64,000 nucleotides of DNA, taken from the NCBI RefSeq assembly GCF_014779665.1, contig NZ_JACXYY010000001.1:558001-622000 (forward strand), given 5' to 3'. Source of the DNA: Nocardioides hwasunensis (GTDB lineage Bacteria; Actinomycetota; Actinomycetes; Propionibacteriales; Nocardioidaceae). A program made the translations under genes and the position numbers. Positions 36,433 to 46,378 of this stretch are shown here, piece after piece. Positions within the stretch are counted from its first letter, which is position 1. The number at the start of each line of letters is the position of its first letter. The notes beneath the pieces are model-generated. The model saw only the letters and a program-made list of their open reading frames with translations. It was not told where the DNA came from and searched no databases.

Positions 36433-39143
36433 TGGACACCGCCGAGATCCGCCGCCGCTTCCTCGCGCACTTCGAGGCCGCCGGACACGCCGTGGTGCCC
36501 TCTGCCTCGCTGCTGGCCGACGACCCCAACCTGCTCTTCGTGCCGGCCGGCATGGTCCCCTTCAAGCCCTACTTCCTGGGCCAGGAGACGCCGCCGTTCG
36601 ACCGGGCGACCAGCATCCAGAAGTGCGTGCGCACGCCGGACATCGAGGACGTCGGCAAGACCACGCGCCACGGCACGTTCTTCGAGATGTGCGGCAACTT
36701 CTCCTTCGGCGACTACTTCAAGCAGGGCGCCATCGAGCTGGCCTGGAGCCTGATCACGACGCCGATCAGCGACGGTGGCTACGGCCTGGAGAAGGACCGG
36801 CTCTACCCGTCGGTGCTGGTCGGTGACGACGAGGCCATCGAGCTGTGGATGCAGGTGACCGGCTTCCCGCGCGAGCGCATCGTCCAGCTCGGCCCGAAGG
36901 AGAACTACTGGTCGATGGGCGTGCCCGGGCCCGGTGGCCCGTGCTCGGAGATCCTCTACGACCGCGGTCCGGACTTCGGCCCCGACTTCGACCCGTCCAC
37001 GCTCGGGCCCGACATGCCGGTCGAGCTCGAGGACCGGCTGCTGGAGATCTGGAACCTCGTCTTCATGCAGGACGAGCTCAGCGCGGTGCGCTCCAAGTCC
37101 GACTTCGACATCTCCGGCTCCCTGCCGAAGAAGAACATCGACACCGGCATGGGGCTGGACCGGGTCGCGCTCCTGCTCCAGGGCAAGCAGAACATGTACG
37201 AGATCGACGTCGTCTACGGCGTGATCGAGAAGGCCGAGCAGATGACCGGCAAGCGCTACGGCGCGGACCCGGCGGACGACGTGCGGTTCCGGGTGGTCGC
37301 CGACCACGTGCGCTCCTCGATGATGCTCATCGGTGACGGCGTCACGCCCGGCAACGACGGTCGCGGCTACGTCCTGCGCCGCCTGCTGCGCCGCGCCGTC
37401 CGCTCGATGCGCCTGCTGGGCTGCGAGGACCGGGTGCTGCCCGAGCTGATGCCGGTCTCGCGCGACGTGATGGGCCAGACCTACGACAACCTCGTCAGCG
37501 ACTGGGCGCGGATCTCGCAGGTCGCCTTCGCCGAGGAGGACGCCTTCCGCAAGACCCTCCAGGCCGGCACCCAGATCTTCGACACCGCCTCGTCGGAGGT
37601 GAAGCAGTCCGGCGGCACCACGCTGTCCGGCGAGCGCGCCTTCGCCCTCCACGACACCTACGGCTTCCCGATCGACCTGACCCTCGAGATGGCCTCCGAG
37701 GCAGGGCTGAGCGTCGACGAGGAGGGATTCCGCGGCCTGATGGCCGAGCAGCGGGAGCGGGCCAAGGCCGACGCCCGGGCCAAGAAGGGCGCCCACGGCG
37801 ACACCGCGGTCTACCGCGGGATCCTCGACGAGTTCGGCCCGACCGAGTGGCTCGCCTACGAGACGCTCGAGACCGAGTCGCGCCCCCTGGCACTGCTGAG
37901 CGGTGGCGCCTCCGTGTCGCACCTCGCGCAGGGCGAGATCGGCGAGCTCGTGCTCGACCGCACACCGTTCTACGCCGAGTCCGGCGGTCAGGTCGCCGAC
38001 GCCGGCACGATCATCTTCGACGGCGGCCGGCTCGAGGTGCTCGACGTGCAGCGCCCGGTCAAGGGCCTGGTCGTGCACCAGGTCCGGGTGCTCGACGGTG
38101 AGCTGACCCCGACCGCCGGGACGGGTGAGGTCCATGCGCGCGTCGACCCCGAGTGGCGCACGGGCGCCCGCCAGGCGCACTCCGGCACCCACGTGGTGCA
38201 CGCGGCCCTGCGCGAGGTGCTCGGTCCCACCGCCCTGCAGTCGGGCTCCTACAACCGCCCGGGCTACCTCCGTCTCGACTTCGGCTGGACGCAGGCGCTG
38301 AGCCCCGAGCAGGTCCGCGAGGTCGAGCGCGTCTCGCAGCAGGCGCTGCGCGCGGACCTGGCCGTCGGCTGGGACTACATGACGCTCGAGCAGGCCAAGG
38401 AGTGGGGCGCCATCGCGCTCTTCGGCGAGACCTACGACAACACCAAGGTGCGCGTCGTCGAGATCGGCGGCCCGTGGTCGCGCGAGCTCTGCGGCGGCAC
38501 GCACGTCGACCACTCCTCGCAGATCGGCACCGTGGTGGTCACCGGCGAGACGAGCGTCGGCTCGGGCAACCGGCGCATCGAGGCGCTGACCGGCGTCGAG
38601 GGCTTCGGCTACCTCGCCCGCGAGCGCGACGTGGTCGCCCAGCTGACCGGGCTGCTCAAGACCCAGCCCGACGACCTGGTCGACCGGGTGCAGGGACTCA
38701 CCGAGCGCCTGCGCGCAGCCGAGAAGGAGCTGGAGAGGGCGCGCCTGGCCCAGCTCCTCGGAGCCAGCGCCGAGCTGGCGGCCGGCGCCGCCCAGGTCGG
38801 CCCGGTCCGGCTGGTGGCGCACCGCGCCGACGGCGCTGCGGGAGGCGACGTACGCAACCTCGCGATGGACGTGCGTGGGCGGCTCCCACAGGGCGAGCCG
38901 GGCGTCGTCGTCATCATCGGCAGTGCCGATGGCAAGGTGTCCGTCGTCGCCGCGACCAACGACGAGGCGCGCGCCCGTGGCCTGTCCGCCGGCGAGCTCG
39001 TGCGGGCGGTCGGCCCGCTCCTCGGCGGCAAGGGCGGTGGCAAGGACGACGTCGCCCAGGGCGGTGGCACCGACGCCTCCCGCATCGACGAGGCGCTCAC
39101 GCTCGTCGCGTCCGAGGTGGCCGCGAAGGCTGCGCAGGGCTGA
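36432..39143 (+). CDS. alaS: alanine--tRNA ligase
   Basis: A 903-residue class II synthetase. The start MDTAEIRRRFLAHFEAAGH is characteristic. The catalytic core holds CGNFSFGDYFK and GMGLDR; the editing domain carries the metal-site SGTHVVHAALREVLG and CGGTHVDHSSQIG; the C-Ala dimerisation domain ends the protein. Length is as expected. ATG 36432 overlaps the stop of the small gene upstream; ruvX follows after 9 nt. Confidence 0.97.
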   Translation: MDTAEIRRRFLAHFEAAGHAVVPSASLLADDPNLLFVPAGMVPFKPYFLGQETPPFDRATSIQKCVRTPDIEDVGKTTRHGTFFEMCGNFSFGDYFKQGAIELAWSLITTPISDGGYGLEKDRLYPSVLVGDDEAIELWMQVTGFPRERIVQLGPKENYWSMGVPGPGGPCSEILYDRGPDFGPDFDPSTLGPDMPVELEDRLLEIWNLVFMQDELSAVRSKSDFDISGSLPKKNIDTGMGLDRVALLLQGKQNMYEIDVVYGVIEKAEQMTGKRYGADPADDVRFRVVADHVRSSMMLIGDGVTPGNDGRGYVLRRLLRRAVRSMRLLGCEDRVLPELMPVSRDVMGQTYDNLVSDWARISQVAFAEEDAFRKTLQAGTQIFDTASSEVKQSGGTTLSGERAFALHDTYGFPIDLTLEMASEAGLSVDEEGFRGLMAEQRERAKADARAKKGAHGDTAVYRGILDEFGPTEWLAYETLETESRPLALLSGGASVSHLAQGEIGELVLDRTPFYAESGGQVADAGTIIFDGGRLEVLDVQRPVKGLVVHQVRVLDGELTPTAGTGEVHARVDPEWRTGARQAHSGTHVVHAALREVLGPTALQSGSYNRPGYLRLDFGWTQALSPEQVREVERVSQQALRADLAVGWDYMTLEQAKEWGAIALFGETYDNTKVRVVEIGGPWSRELCGGTHVDHSSQIGTVVVTGETSVGSGNRRIEALTGVEGFGYLARERDVVAQLTGLLKTQPDDLVDRVQGLTERLRAAEKELERARLAQLLGASAELAAGAAQVGPVRLVAHRADGAAGGDVRNLAMDVRGRLPQGEPGVVVIIGSADGKVSVVAATNDEARARGLSAGELVRAVGPLLGGKGGGKDDVAQGGGTDASRIDEALTLVASEVAAKAAQG

Positions 39144-39152
39144 GCGCCGAGC

Positions 39153-39620
39153 ATGAGGTTCGGAGTGCGCCTCGGCGTGGATCCCGGGGACGCCCGGGTC
39201 GGCGTCGCGCGCAGCGACCCGTCCGGCTTCCTCGCGACCCCGGTCGAGACGGTGCGGCGGGGCAAGGGCGACGTACGCCGCCTCGCACAGCTCGTCGCGG
39301 AGACGGAGGCCGTCGAGGTCGTGGTCGGCCTGCCCAGGTCGCTCAACGGCACCGAGGGGCCGGCCGCGGAGAAGGCGCGCGACCTCGCGGGCAGGCTGGC
39401 CCGCCGAGTTGCGCCCGTCCCCGTGAGAATGTGTGATGAACGACTGACCACGGTCTCGGCCGAGTCGATCCTGCGCGAGCAGGGCCGGCACGGGGCGAAG
39501 AGACGCGCCGTGGTGGACCAGGCAGCCGCGGTGCTGATCCTGCAGACTGCACTCGACACGGAGCGGTCCAGCGGGCAGGCGCCGGGAGAGATCGTCGAGG
39601 TGACGGAGACCCATGAGTGA
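39153..39620 (+). CDS. ruvX: Holliday junction resolvase-like / pre-16S rRNA nuclease RuvX (YqgF)
   Basis: A 155-residue RNase H-fold protein: [19 protein letters not shown] at the N-terminus, [14 protein letters not shown], and the [10 protein letters not shown] motif near residue 95. The family trims the 5' end of 16S rRNA. It sits between alaS and mltG as in most bacteria of this group, and its end overlaps mltG by 8 bp. Confidence 0.94.
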   Translation: MRFGVRLGVDPGDARVGVARSDPSGFLATPVETVRRGKGDVRRLAQLVAETEAVEVVVGLPRSLNGTEGPAAEKARDLAGRLARRVAPVPVRMCDERLTTVSAESILREQGRHGAKRRAVVDQAAAVLILQTALDTERSSGQAPGEIVEVTETHE

Positions 39621-40782
39621 GCACGAGACCCAGCCGGACGAGGCCGGGTTCGAGCAGGAGTACGACTACGTGCCTGGGGGCAAGCGGCGCAAGGGCCGCG
39701 GCCTGAAGGGGTGCGTCGCGGTGCTCGTCGCGCTCGCGGTGCTCGTCGGAGGCTTCTACTTCGGGCTGACCAAGGGCGTCTCCTGGGTCGCCGACCAGTT
39801 CCAGGGTCCCGAGGACTATCCCGGTCCCGGCACCGGTTCGGTGCAGTTCAGCGTCAACGAGGGCGACACCATCGCCCAGATGGGTCGCAACCTCAAGGAG
39901 GACGGCGTCACCAAGTCCGTCCAGGCGTTCATCGACGCCGCCAACGGCGAGCCCGACTCCAGCGGCATCCAGGTCGGCGCCTACGAGCTCAAGAAGCAGA
40001 TGAGCGCCTCCCAGGCCCTCGACGTGCTCATCGACCCGGGCAACCTCATCGGATACCCGACCGTCACGATCCGAGAGGGCCTCCGCCTCACCGAGATCGT
40101 CTCCACCCTGGCCGAGAACACCGACTTCCCCGCCCGCGCCTGGAACCGCGCGCTCGGACAGCCGGGCAAGATCGGTCTGCCCGACTACGCCGACGGCAAC
40201 GCCGAGGGCTATCTCTTCCCGGCGACCTACGAGATCAAGCCGGGGATGACGCCGGTGCAGATCCTCAAGATGATGACCACCCGGTGGCAGCAGGCCGCTG
40301 ACGCGGCCGACCTCGAGGGCCGAGCCGCAGCACTGGGCAAGACCCCGGCCGAGCTGATGATCATCGCCTCGCTCATCCAGGCCGAGGGCCGCGGCGACGA
40401 CATGCCGAAGATCTCCCGGGTGATCTACAACCGGCTGGACGGGCCCGGCGACAAGGGCGGCACCAACGGCACCTTGGGCATCGACGCCTCGATCGCCTAC
40501 GGACTCGGTCTCTCGCCCGGCTCCACCGAGCTCACGCCCGACCAGCTCGCCGAGGACACCCCCTACAACACCCGCATCAACGCCGGTCTCCCGCCGACCC
40601 CGATCGAGGCGCCGGGGGACGAGGCGATCGCGGCGGCGGCCAACCCCGCCGAGGGCAACTGGTACTACTACGTCACGGTCGACCTCGCCACCGGTGAGAC
40701 GAAGTTCTACGACGACTACGCCGGCTTCCTGGTCGGCCGTGACGAGTACAAGACCTACTGCGAGACGTCGGACCGCTGCTGA
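39613..40782 (+). CDS. mltG: endolytic transglycosylase MltG
   Basis: A 389-residue inner-membrane enzyme that cuts nascent peptidoglycan strands. After a 35-residue basic cytoplasmic part comes one helix ([20 protein letters not shown]), a LysM-like subdomain ([18 protein letters not shown]) and the YceG catalytic domain, with the active-site glutamate in [13 protein letters not shown] and the closing [14 protein letters not shown] segment. It overlaps ruvX and is followed by aroE after 1 nt. Confidence 0.95.
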   Translation: MSEHETQPDEAGFEQEYDYVPGGKRRKGRGLKGCVAVLVALAVLVGGFYFGLTKGVSWVADQFQGPEDYPGPGTGSVQFSVNEGDTIAQMGRNLKEDGVTKSVQAFIDAANGEPDSSGIQVGAYELKKQMSASQALDVLIDPGNLIGYPTVTIREGLRLTEIVSTLAENTDFPARAWNRALGQPGKIGLPDYADGNAEGYLFPATYEIKPGMTPVQILKMMTTRWQQAADAADLEGRAAALGKTPAELMIIASLIQAEGRGDDMPKISRVIYNRLDGPGDKGGTNGTLGIDASIAYGLGLSPGSTELTPDQLAEDTPYNTRINAGLPPTPIEAPGDEAIAAAANPAEGNWYYYVTVDLATGETKFYDDYAGFLVGRDEYKTYCETSDRC

Positions 40783-40783
40783 G

Positions 40784-41647
40784 GTGAGCGGTACTCGACG
40801 CTGTGGTGTGCTGGGCGACCCGATCGCCCACTCGCTGTCCCCGGTGCTCCACGCTGCGGGCTACGGCGCGCTCGGCCTCGACTGGGCCTACGACGCCCAC
40901 CGGGTGCCGGCGGGCGGCCTGGCGGAGTTCCTCGGCGGCCTCGGCGCGGGCTGGCGGGGGCTGTCGCTCACGATGCCGCTCAAGCGCGAGGCGATCCCGC
41001 TCGTCGACCGCCTCACCGACCGGGCGCGGCTCGCGGGCGCGGTCAACACGCTCGTGCTCGAGGACGACGGCACCCGGACGGGTGACAACACCGACCTGCC
41101 GGGAGCGGCCGCCGCGATCCGGGAGCGTACGACGATGCCGCTGGCCTCGGCGGCGATCCTGGGCGGCGGTGCCACCGCCGGCTCGGTGGGGCTGGCGCTC
41201 GCCGACCTGGGGGTGACCTCGATCGAGCTGCTGGTGCGCGAGGAGTCACGGGCGGCCGAGACGGCGGACCTCCTGCGGTCGCACCCGGCGGCGCCCGCGA
41301 TCACCGTCCGGTCACTCGGCGGGGGACAGCGGAGCGACGCGTCCGGCCCACCGGCTCCGGGCTCCGCCGTGGACGTCGTGGTCTCGACCGTGCCGGCGGC
41401 GGCGCAGACCGGCGAGCTCGTCGATCGGTGGCGCGACGTCCCGGTCGTCTTCGAGGCGCTCTACGACCCGTGGCCCACGCCGCTCGCGGCCGCGGCGACC
41501 GCCTCCGGCCGGGCGCTCGTCAGCGGGCTCGACCTCCTCGTGCACCAGGCTGCGCTGCAGTTCGAGCTGTTCACCGGCCGGACCGCGCCGCTCGCGGTGA
41601 TGCGCGAAGCGGGCGAACGCGCCCTCGCGGCCCGCAACCCGGCTTGA
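40784..41647 (+). CDS. aroE: shikimate dehydrogenase
   Basis: A 287-residue NADP-dependent enzyme of the shikimate pathway, reducing 3-dehydroshikimate. The substrate motif is GDPIAHSLSPVLH; the catalytic lysine is in SLTMPLKREA (family consensus NVTxPxK); the cofactor loop is AILGGGATAGSV; DNTDLPG and the C-terminal LVHQAALQFELFTG complete the match. GTG 40784 lies 1 nt after the mltG stop. The core residues are conserved, but the SLTMPLK variant marks the actinobacterial subgroup. Confidence 0.93.
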   Translation: MSGTRRCGVLGDPIAHSLSPVLHAAGYGALGLDWAYDAHRVPAGGLAEFLGGLGAGWRGLSLTMPLKREAIPLVDRLTDRARLAGAVNTLVLEDDGTRTGDNTDLPGAAAAIRERTTMPLASAAILGGGATAGSVGLALADLGVTSIELLVREESRAAETADLLRSHPAAPAITVRSLGGGQRSDASGPPAPGSAVDVVVSTVPAAAQTGELVDRWRDVPVVFEALYDPWPTPLAAAATASGRALVSGLDLLVHQAALQFELFTGRTAPLAVMREAGERALAARNPA

Positions 41648-41655
41648 ATGTCCCC

Positions 41656-42399
41656 GTGAACGACACCCTCATCGCCGTCCTCGTCGCCGCCGTGGCGGCG
41701 GGGCTGGGCGGGTTGCTGGTCCCGACGTTGATCGGGCGGGTGCCCGAACCGAGGCCGAAGGAGAGGCCCGAGGGCACTCCCGACGAGACGCCGGAGGACG
41801 AGCCGCCGAAGATGCTCTACGCCGACATGGCGGCGCGACCCGGCCTGGCGTGGCGCAGCGTCGTCGTCGCGTCGGCCTGCGGTGCGCTGCTCGGCTGGGC
41901 GACCGGGCTCGACTGGCCGCTGCTCTGGCTGGTGCCCCTGACTCCCGTCGCGGTCGCGCTGTCGGTGATCGACTGGCACACCCGGCTGCTGCCCCGCGTG
42001 GTCGTCGTACCCGCCACGCTGGCGGCCATCGCCGTGGTCGTCGTCGTCGGGCTGGCGACCGGGGAGCGCGAGGCGCTGCTGCGGGCGCTCGCCGCGATGG
42101 TGGTGGCGCGGTCGTTCTTCTGGCTGCTGTGGTTCCTCCGCTCGGCCGGCATGGGGTTCGGTGACGTCCGGCTCGCCGCTCCCGTCGGGCTGGTGCTCGG
42201 GTGGGTCGGCTGGGGTGCCCTGGCGATCGGGCTGTGGATCGGCTTCATCGCGTTCGCCCTTCCCGCCCTCGGCCTCGCGATCGCCCGGCGCGACCGGTCG
42301 ATGCTCAAGAAGTCGTTCCCGTTCGGGCCGTTCATGGTCCTCGGCGCCCTCGTGGGTCTCGTCTGGGGGACCGCGCTCGCTGGCGGCATCTGGGGCTGA
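41656..42399 (+). CDS. type IV prepilin peptidase (A24 family)
   Basis: A 247-residue polytopic membrane protease with about seven helices. The two catalytic aspartates of the family are in SVIDWHTRLLP and GMGFGDVRLA (GxGD-type motif). A charged proline-rich loop (residues about 28-55) follows helix 1; the N-terminal methylase zinc site of PilD is absent, as in TadV/CpaA-like or short actinobacterial forms. No pilus genes are in the window, so its substrates are encoded elsewhere. GTG 41656 follows aroE by 8 nt; aroC follows by 12 nt. Confidence 0.88.
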   Translation: MNDTLIAVLVAAVAAGLGGLLVPTLIGRVPEPRPKERPEGTPDETPEDEPPKMLYADMAARPGLAWRSVVVASACGALLGWATGLDWPLLWLVPLTPVAVALSVIDWHTRLLPRVVVVPATLAAIAVVVVVGLATGEREALLRALAAMVVARSFFWLLWFLRSAGMGFGDVRLAAPVGLVLGWVGWGALAIGLWIGFIAFALPALGLAIARRDRSMLKKSFPFGPFMVLGALVGLVWGTALAGGIWG

Positions 42400-42411
42400 G
42401 AGACTTCTGCC

Positions 42412-43590
42412 ATGCTCCGATGGCTCACAGCAGGCGAGTCCCACGGTCCCTCGCTGGTGGCGATCCTCGAGGGGCTGCCCGCCCACGTCCGCGTCACGAC
42501 CGACGACCTCGCCGACTCGCTGGCCCGCCGCCGGCTCGGCTACGGCCGCGGCGCGCGGATGAAGTTCGAGCAGGACCAGGTCCGCGTGCTCGGCGGCGTG
42601 CGCCACGGCGAGACCCAGGGCGGCCCGGTCGCCATCGAGGTGGGCAACACCGAGTGGCCCAAGTGGGAGAAGGTCATGTCGGCCGATCCCGTCGACCCGG
42701 TCGAGCTCGAGGCGCTGGCCCGCAACGCCAAGCTCACCCGGCCCCGACCCGGCCACGCCGACCTCGTGGGCATGCAGAAGTACGACTTCGACGAGGCCCG
42801 TCCGATTCTCGAGCGCGCCTCGGCCCGGGAGACCGCGGCCCGGGTGGCCCTCGGTCGCGTGGCGTCGAACTTCCTCGAGCAGGCCGTCGGCGCGCGCATC
42901 GTGTCCCACGTGGTCGCGCTCGGTGGCGTCAAGGCGCCCGCCGGCGTCGTCCCGCTGCCGGACGACGTCGAGCGGCTGGACGCCGACGAGGTGCGCTGCC
43001 TCGACCCCGAGACGAGCGCCGCGATGGTCGCCCGCATCGACCAGGCCCACAAGGACGGCGACACCCTCGGCGGCGTCGTCGAGGTCGTCGTGCACGGCCT
43101 GCCGCCGGGCCTCGGGTCCCACGTCCACTGGGACCGGCGACTCGACGCGAGGCTCGCCGGCGCCCTGATGGGCATCCAGGCGATCAAGGGTGTCGAGGTC
43201 GGCGACGGCTTCGAGCTCGCCGACACGCCCGGCTCGCTCGCCCACGACGAGATCGTCTCCACCGACGAGGGCCTGCGTCGCACGTCGGGTCGCTCCGGGG
43301 GCACCGAGGGCGGCATGTCGACCGGCGAGGCGCTGCGCGTGCGCGCGGCGATGAAGCCGATCGCGACCGTGCCGAAGGCGCTGCGCACGGTCGACGTGTC
43401 GACGGGCGAGGCGACCGTGGCCCACCACCAGCGCTCCGACGTCTGTGCCGTCCCCGCGGCCGGCATCGTCGCGGAGGCGATGGTGGCGCTGGTGCTGGCC
43501 GACGCCGTGGTGGAGAAGTTCGGTGGCGACTCCGTGCACGAGACCCGTCGCAACGCCGAGTCCTACCTCGACACCCTGCGGTTCCGCTGA
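42412..43590 (+). CDS. aroC: chorismate synthase
   Basis: A 392-residue FMN-dependent enzyme that converts EPSP to chorismate. The start [20 protein letters not shown], the loop [15 protein letters not shown], the arginine-rich [11 protein letters not shown] region and the C-terminal [17 protein letters not shown] are all diagnostic. It begins the compact block aroC-aroK-aroB-aroQ, with overlaps at each junction (TGATG between aroC and aroK). Confidence 0.97.
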   Translation: MLRWLTAGESHGPSLVAILEGLPAHVRVTTDDLADSLARRRLGYGRGARMKFEQDQVRVLGGVRHGETQGGPVAIEVGNTEWPKWEKVMSADPVDPVELEALARNAKLTRPRPGHADLVGMQKYDFDEARPILERASARETAARVALGRVASNFLEQAVGARIVSHVVALGGVKAPAGVVPLPDDVERLDADEVRCLDPETSAAMVARIDQAHKDGDTLGGVVEVVVHGLPPGLGSHVHWDRRLDARLAGALMGIQAIKGVEVGDGFELADTPGSLAHDEIVSTDEGLRRTSGRSGGTEGGMSTGEALRVRAAMKPIATVPKALRTVDVSTGEATVAHHQRSDVCAVPAAGIVAEAMVALVLADAVVEKFGGDSVHETRRNAESYLDTLRFR

Positions 43591-44090
43591 TGCCGCCACG
43601 CGTGGTGCTCGTCGGCCCGATGGGGGCCGGCAAGACCACCGTCGCCGAGCTCCTCGGCGCCGCGTGGGACCTGCCGGTGCGCGACACCGACGCCGACATC
43701 GTCGCGACCACCGGGCGGGAGATCTCCGACATCTTCGTGGAGTCGGGCGAGGACCACTTCCGCGACCTCGAGGCGACGGCCGTCTCGGCCGCACTGGCCG
43801 AGCACGAGGGCGTGCTCGCCCTCGGCGGCGGCGCGGTCCTGCGCCCGGAGACCCGTGAGCTGCTCGCCTCGGTGCCCGTCGTCTTCTTGCGGGTCGGCCT
43901 CTCCGACGCGGTGAAGCGGGTCGGCCTCGGCAGCGGTCGCCCACTCCTGCTCGGCAACGTCCGCGCCCGCATCAAGGCGCTGCTCGACGAGCGCACCCCG
44001 GTCTACGAGTCCGTCGCCACCCACGTGGTCGAGACCGACGGGCGCACGCCCGACGAGGTCGCGACCGAGATCCAGGGGCTGGTCCGATGA
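43590..44090 (+). CDS. aroK: shikimate kinase
   Basis: A 166-residue P-loop kinase. Walker A GPMGAGKTT, the shikimate-binding DTDADIV and the GGGAV motif (LALGGGAVLR), and the lid RPLLLG are in place. It phosphorylates shikimate at the 3-hydroxyl. ATG 43590 overlaps the aroC stop, and its own stop overlaps the aroB ATG (ATGA). Confidence 0.96.
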   Translation: MPPRVVLVGPMGAGKTTVAELLGAAWDLPVRDTDADIVATTGREISDIFVESGEDHFRDLEATAVSAALAEHEGVLALGGGAVLRPETRELLASVPVVFLRVGLSDAVKRVGLGSGRPLLLGNVRARIKALLDERTPVYESVATHVVETDGRTPDEVATEIQGLVR

Positions 44091-45187
44091 CGGACACCGT
44101 GCTCCACGTCGCAGGCGCCTCGCCCTACGACGTCGTGGTCGGTCACGACCTCGCCGCCCGTCTGCCGGCGATCCTCGGCAGCTCCGTCGAGCGTGTCGCC
44201 GTGCTCTACGCCGGCTCGCTGGGCGCGCTGGCCGACCCGGTCGTCGACATCCTCGTCGAGCACTACGACGTCCTCGCGCTCGGGCTGCCCGAGGGCGAGC
44301 GCGCCAAGACCGCACCGGTCGCCGCCGACTGCTGGGAGGCGCTCGGCGAGGCCGGCTTCACCCGCTCCGACGCCGTGGTCACCCTCGGCGGCGGGGCGAG
44401 CACCGACCTCGGCGGGTTCGTCGCCGCGACCTGGCTGCGCGGCGTACGCGTGGTGCACGTGCCCACCACCCTCCTGGCCATGGTCGACGCCGCCGTCGGG
44501 GGCAAGACCGGCATCAACACCGGCGCCGGCAAGAACCTCGTGGGGTCCTTCCACGAGCCCGCGGGCGTGCTGTGCGACCTGTCGCTGCTGGCCTCGCTGC
44601 CGCGCGAGGAGCTCGTCGCGGGCCTCGGTGAGGTCGTCAAGTGCGGCTTCATCGCCGACCCGGCCATCCTCGACCTCGTCGAGCGCACCGACCCCGACGC
44701 GCTGACCGCCGGCTCGCCCGAGCTGCGTGAGCTCGTCGAGCGGGCGATCCAGGTCAAGATCGACGTCGTCGTCGACGACCTGCGCGAGACCGGCGGCGTG
44801 GACGGGCACCCCGGTCGCGAGGTGCTCAACTACGGCCACACCCTGGCCCACGCGATCGAGCGCACGAGCGACTACACCGTCCGCCACGGCGAGGCCGTCG
44901 CGATCGGCTGCGTCTACGTCGCCGAGCTCGCCGCGCGAGCCGGTGCGCTCGACCCCGCACTGGTGGAGCGGCACCGCGCTGCGTTCGGCCGCGTCGGGCT
45001 CCCGACGACGTACGACGCAGCGTCGTTCGACGAGCTGCACGAGGCGATGAAGGTCGACAAGAAGGCCCGTGGCTCCCAGCTCCGGTTCGTCGTGCTCGAC
45101 GACCTCGCCACGCCGCGGATCCTCGCCGGACCGAGCGAGGACGACCTGCGGGCGGCGTACGCCGCGATCGGAGGTCGCGACTCGTGA
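44087..45187 (+). CDS. aroB: 3-dehydroquinate synthase
   Basis: A 366-residue NAD- and zinc-dependent enzyme. The NAD-binding GGGASTDLGGFVAATWLRGV, the VPTTLLAMVDAAVGGKTGIN core and the metal ligands in LNYGHTLAHAIE are present. It makes 3-dehydroquinate from DAHP, the substrate of aroQ encoded next (ATG-GTG overlaps on both sides). Confidence 0.97.
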   Translation: MTDTVLHVAGASPYDVVVGHDLAARLPAILGSSVERVAVLYAGSLGALADPVVDILVEHYDVLALGLPEGERAKTAPVAADCWEALGEAGFTRSDAVVTLGGGASTDLGGFVAATWLRGVRVVHVPTTLLAMVDAAVGGKTGINTGAGKNLVGSFHEPAGVLCDLSLLASLPREELVAGLGEVVKCGFIADPAILDLVERTDPDALTAGSPELRELVERAIQVKIDVVVDDLRETGGVDGHPGREVLNYGHTLAHAIERTSDYTVRHGEAVAIGCVYVAELAARAGALDPALVERHRAAFGRVGLPTTYDAASFDELHEAMKVDKKARGSQLRFVVLDDLATPRILAGPSEDDLRAAYAAIGGRDS

Positions 45188-45621
45188 CCCGCGTGCTCGT
45201 CCTCAACGGCCCCAACCTCGGCCGTCTGGGTCGCCGGCAGCCCGAGATCTACGGCGACACCACCCACGCCGAGCTCGCCCACCGATGTGTGGAGTGGGGC
45301 AGCGAGCTCGGGCTCGAGGTCGAGGTGCGCCAGACCAACCACGAGGGCGACCTGCTCGACTGGCTCAACACGGCCGCCGACGACGGCACGCCCGTCGTGC
45401 TCAACGCCGCAGCGTGGACGCACTACTCCCTCGCCCTCTGGGACGCCTGCGCCCAGCTCACCGCGCCCCTGGTCGAGGTGCACATCTCGGACCCGAAGCA
45501 GCGCGCGGAGGAGTTCCGCCACACCTCGGTCGTCGAGCCCCACGCCGCCGTGACGATCGCCGGGCAGGGCATCGACGGCTACCGGCAGGCGCTCGAGGTG
45601 CTGGCCAGCGCCACGCCGTGA
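45184..45621 (+). CDS. aroQ: type II 3-dehydroquinate dehydratase
   Basis: A 145-residue dodecameric dehydratase. Motifs: LNGPNLGRLGRRQPEIYG with the catalytic loop arginine and tyrosine, QTNHEGDLLDW, NAAAWTHYSLALWDA and EVHISDP. It converts dehydroquinate to dehydroshikimate, the substrate of AroE. GTG 45184 overlaps the aroB stop. The last gene of the shikimate set in this window. Confidence 0.96.
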   Translation: MTRVLVLNGPNLGRLGRRQPEIYGDTTHAELAHRCVEWGSELGLEVEVRQTNHEGDLLDWLNTAADDGTPVVLNAAAWTHYSLALWDACAQLTAPLVEVHISDPKQRAEEFRHTSVVEPHAAVTIAGQGIDGYRQALEVLASATP

Positions 45622-46091
45622 CGTCGTACGGCGCAGGGGGCCGCGCCCCGCTGCTCCTCGCCGGACTCCTCGGCACGGTCCACGCCGCGTTCAGCCTCTA
45701 CTGGGGTGTCGGCGGCGGGTGGCTCGTCGAGACCCTGGGACGGCGGATGGTCGACGCCTTCGCGGGATGGGAGTGGCTCCTGCTCCCCATCGGAGTGGTC
45801 AAGCTGGTCGCCGCCTGGGTCCCCCTCGTCGCCGCCCGTCAGGGCTGGCCTCTGCGGTGGTTCACCCGCACGGCGTGCTGGCTGGGCGCCGTGGTGCTCG
45901 TGCTGTGGGGAGGGCTGAACACCGTGGTGGGCAACCTGGTGCTGATCGGTCTCATCGTGCCGGACGGCGGCTACGACCGTGCTGGCATGATCGGACACGC
46001 GTTCCTCTGGGACCCGTTGTTCCTGGCCTGGGGCGTCGTGCTCGCCGCCGGGCTCACCCGTGGCCGAGGCGTGGCACGATCAGCCGCATGA
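45618..46091 (+). CDS. DUF3995-like membrane protein
   Basis: A 157-residue protein with four hydrophobic helices. The first region, GLLGTVHAAFSLYWGVGGGW, matches the pattern of DUF3995 proteins (a conserved His and a YWxxGG motif). Function unknown. GTG 45618 overlaps the aroQ stop and its stop overlaps the next ATG, so it appears to be read through from the aro operon. Confidence 0.72.
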   Translation: MTSYGAGGRAPLLLAGLLGTVHAAFSLYWGVGGGWLVETLGRRMVDAFAGWEWLLLPIGVVKLVAAWVPLVAARQGWPLRWFTRTACWLGAVVLVLWGGLNTVVGNLVLIGLIVPDGGYDRAGMIGHAFLWDPLFLAWGVVLAAGLTRGRGVARSAA

Positions 46092-46366
46092 GCACCCCGG
46101 TCGAGGTCAGCGCGCTCGCGATCAACGTGGTCGTCCCCGACGACCTGCGGTGGCGCGACACCCGGCGCGAGGAGGAGTTCGAGCTCCAGACGATCACCAT
46201 CCGGCTGCTCCCGGACGGCGCGCTCGCCGCCAAGGCCTACGGGCGCCCGGTGGCGGGCGGGCGTGGTGGCTACGTCTCCTTCCCCGTGCCCGACCGCCCG
46301 GAGCTCACCGAGCTGATGGCGGCGGCCGCCGACGAGGCCGCGCGCCGCTGGGCGTCGCACACCTGA
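46088..46366 (+). CDS. small hypothetical protein, 92 residues
   Basis: A soluble acidic protein with no family I recognise. It alternates beta-like segments (ALAINVVVPDDL, ELQTITIRLLPDGALA) with a C-terminal helix (ELTELMAAAADEAARRW). The ATGA overlap with the DUF3995 gene and regular high-GC codon use support that it is real. The PhzF-like gene follows closely. Confidence 0.65.
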   Translation: MSTPVEVSALAINVVVPDDLRWRDTRREEEFELQTITIRLLPDGALAAKAYGRPVAGGRGGYVSFPVPDRPELTELMAAAADEAARRWASHT

Positions 46367-46378
46367 TTGGATCGGCAG

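Noticed and set aside
36156..39614. Minus-strand open frame of about 1150 codons opposite alaS
   Set aside because: AlaRS and RuvX on the plus strand are certain; the antisense product is Leu/Val/Arg/Asp-rich shadow sequence.
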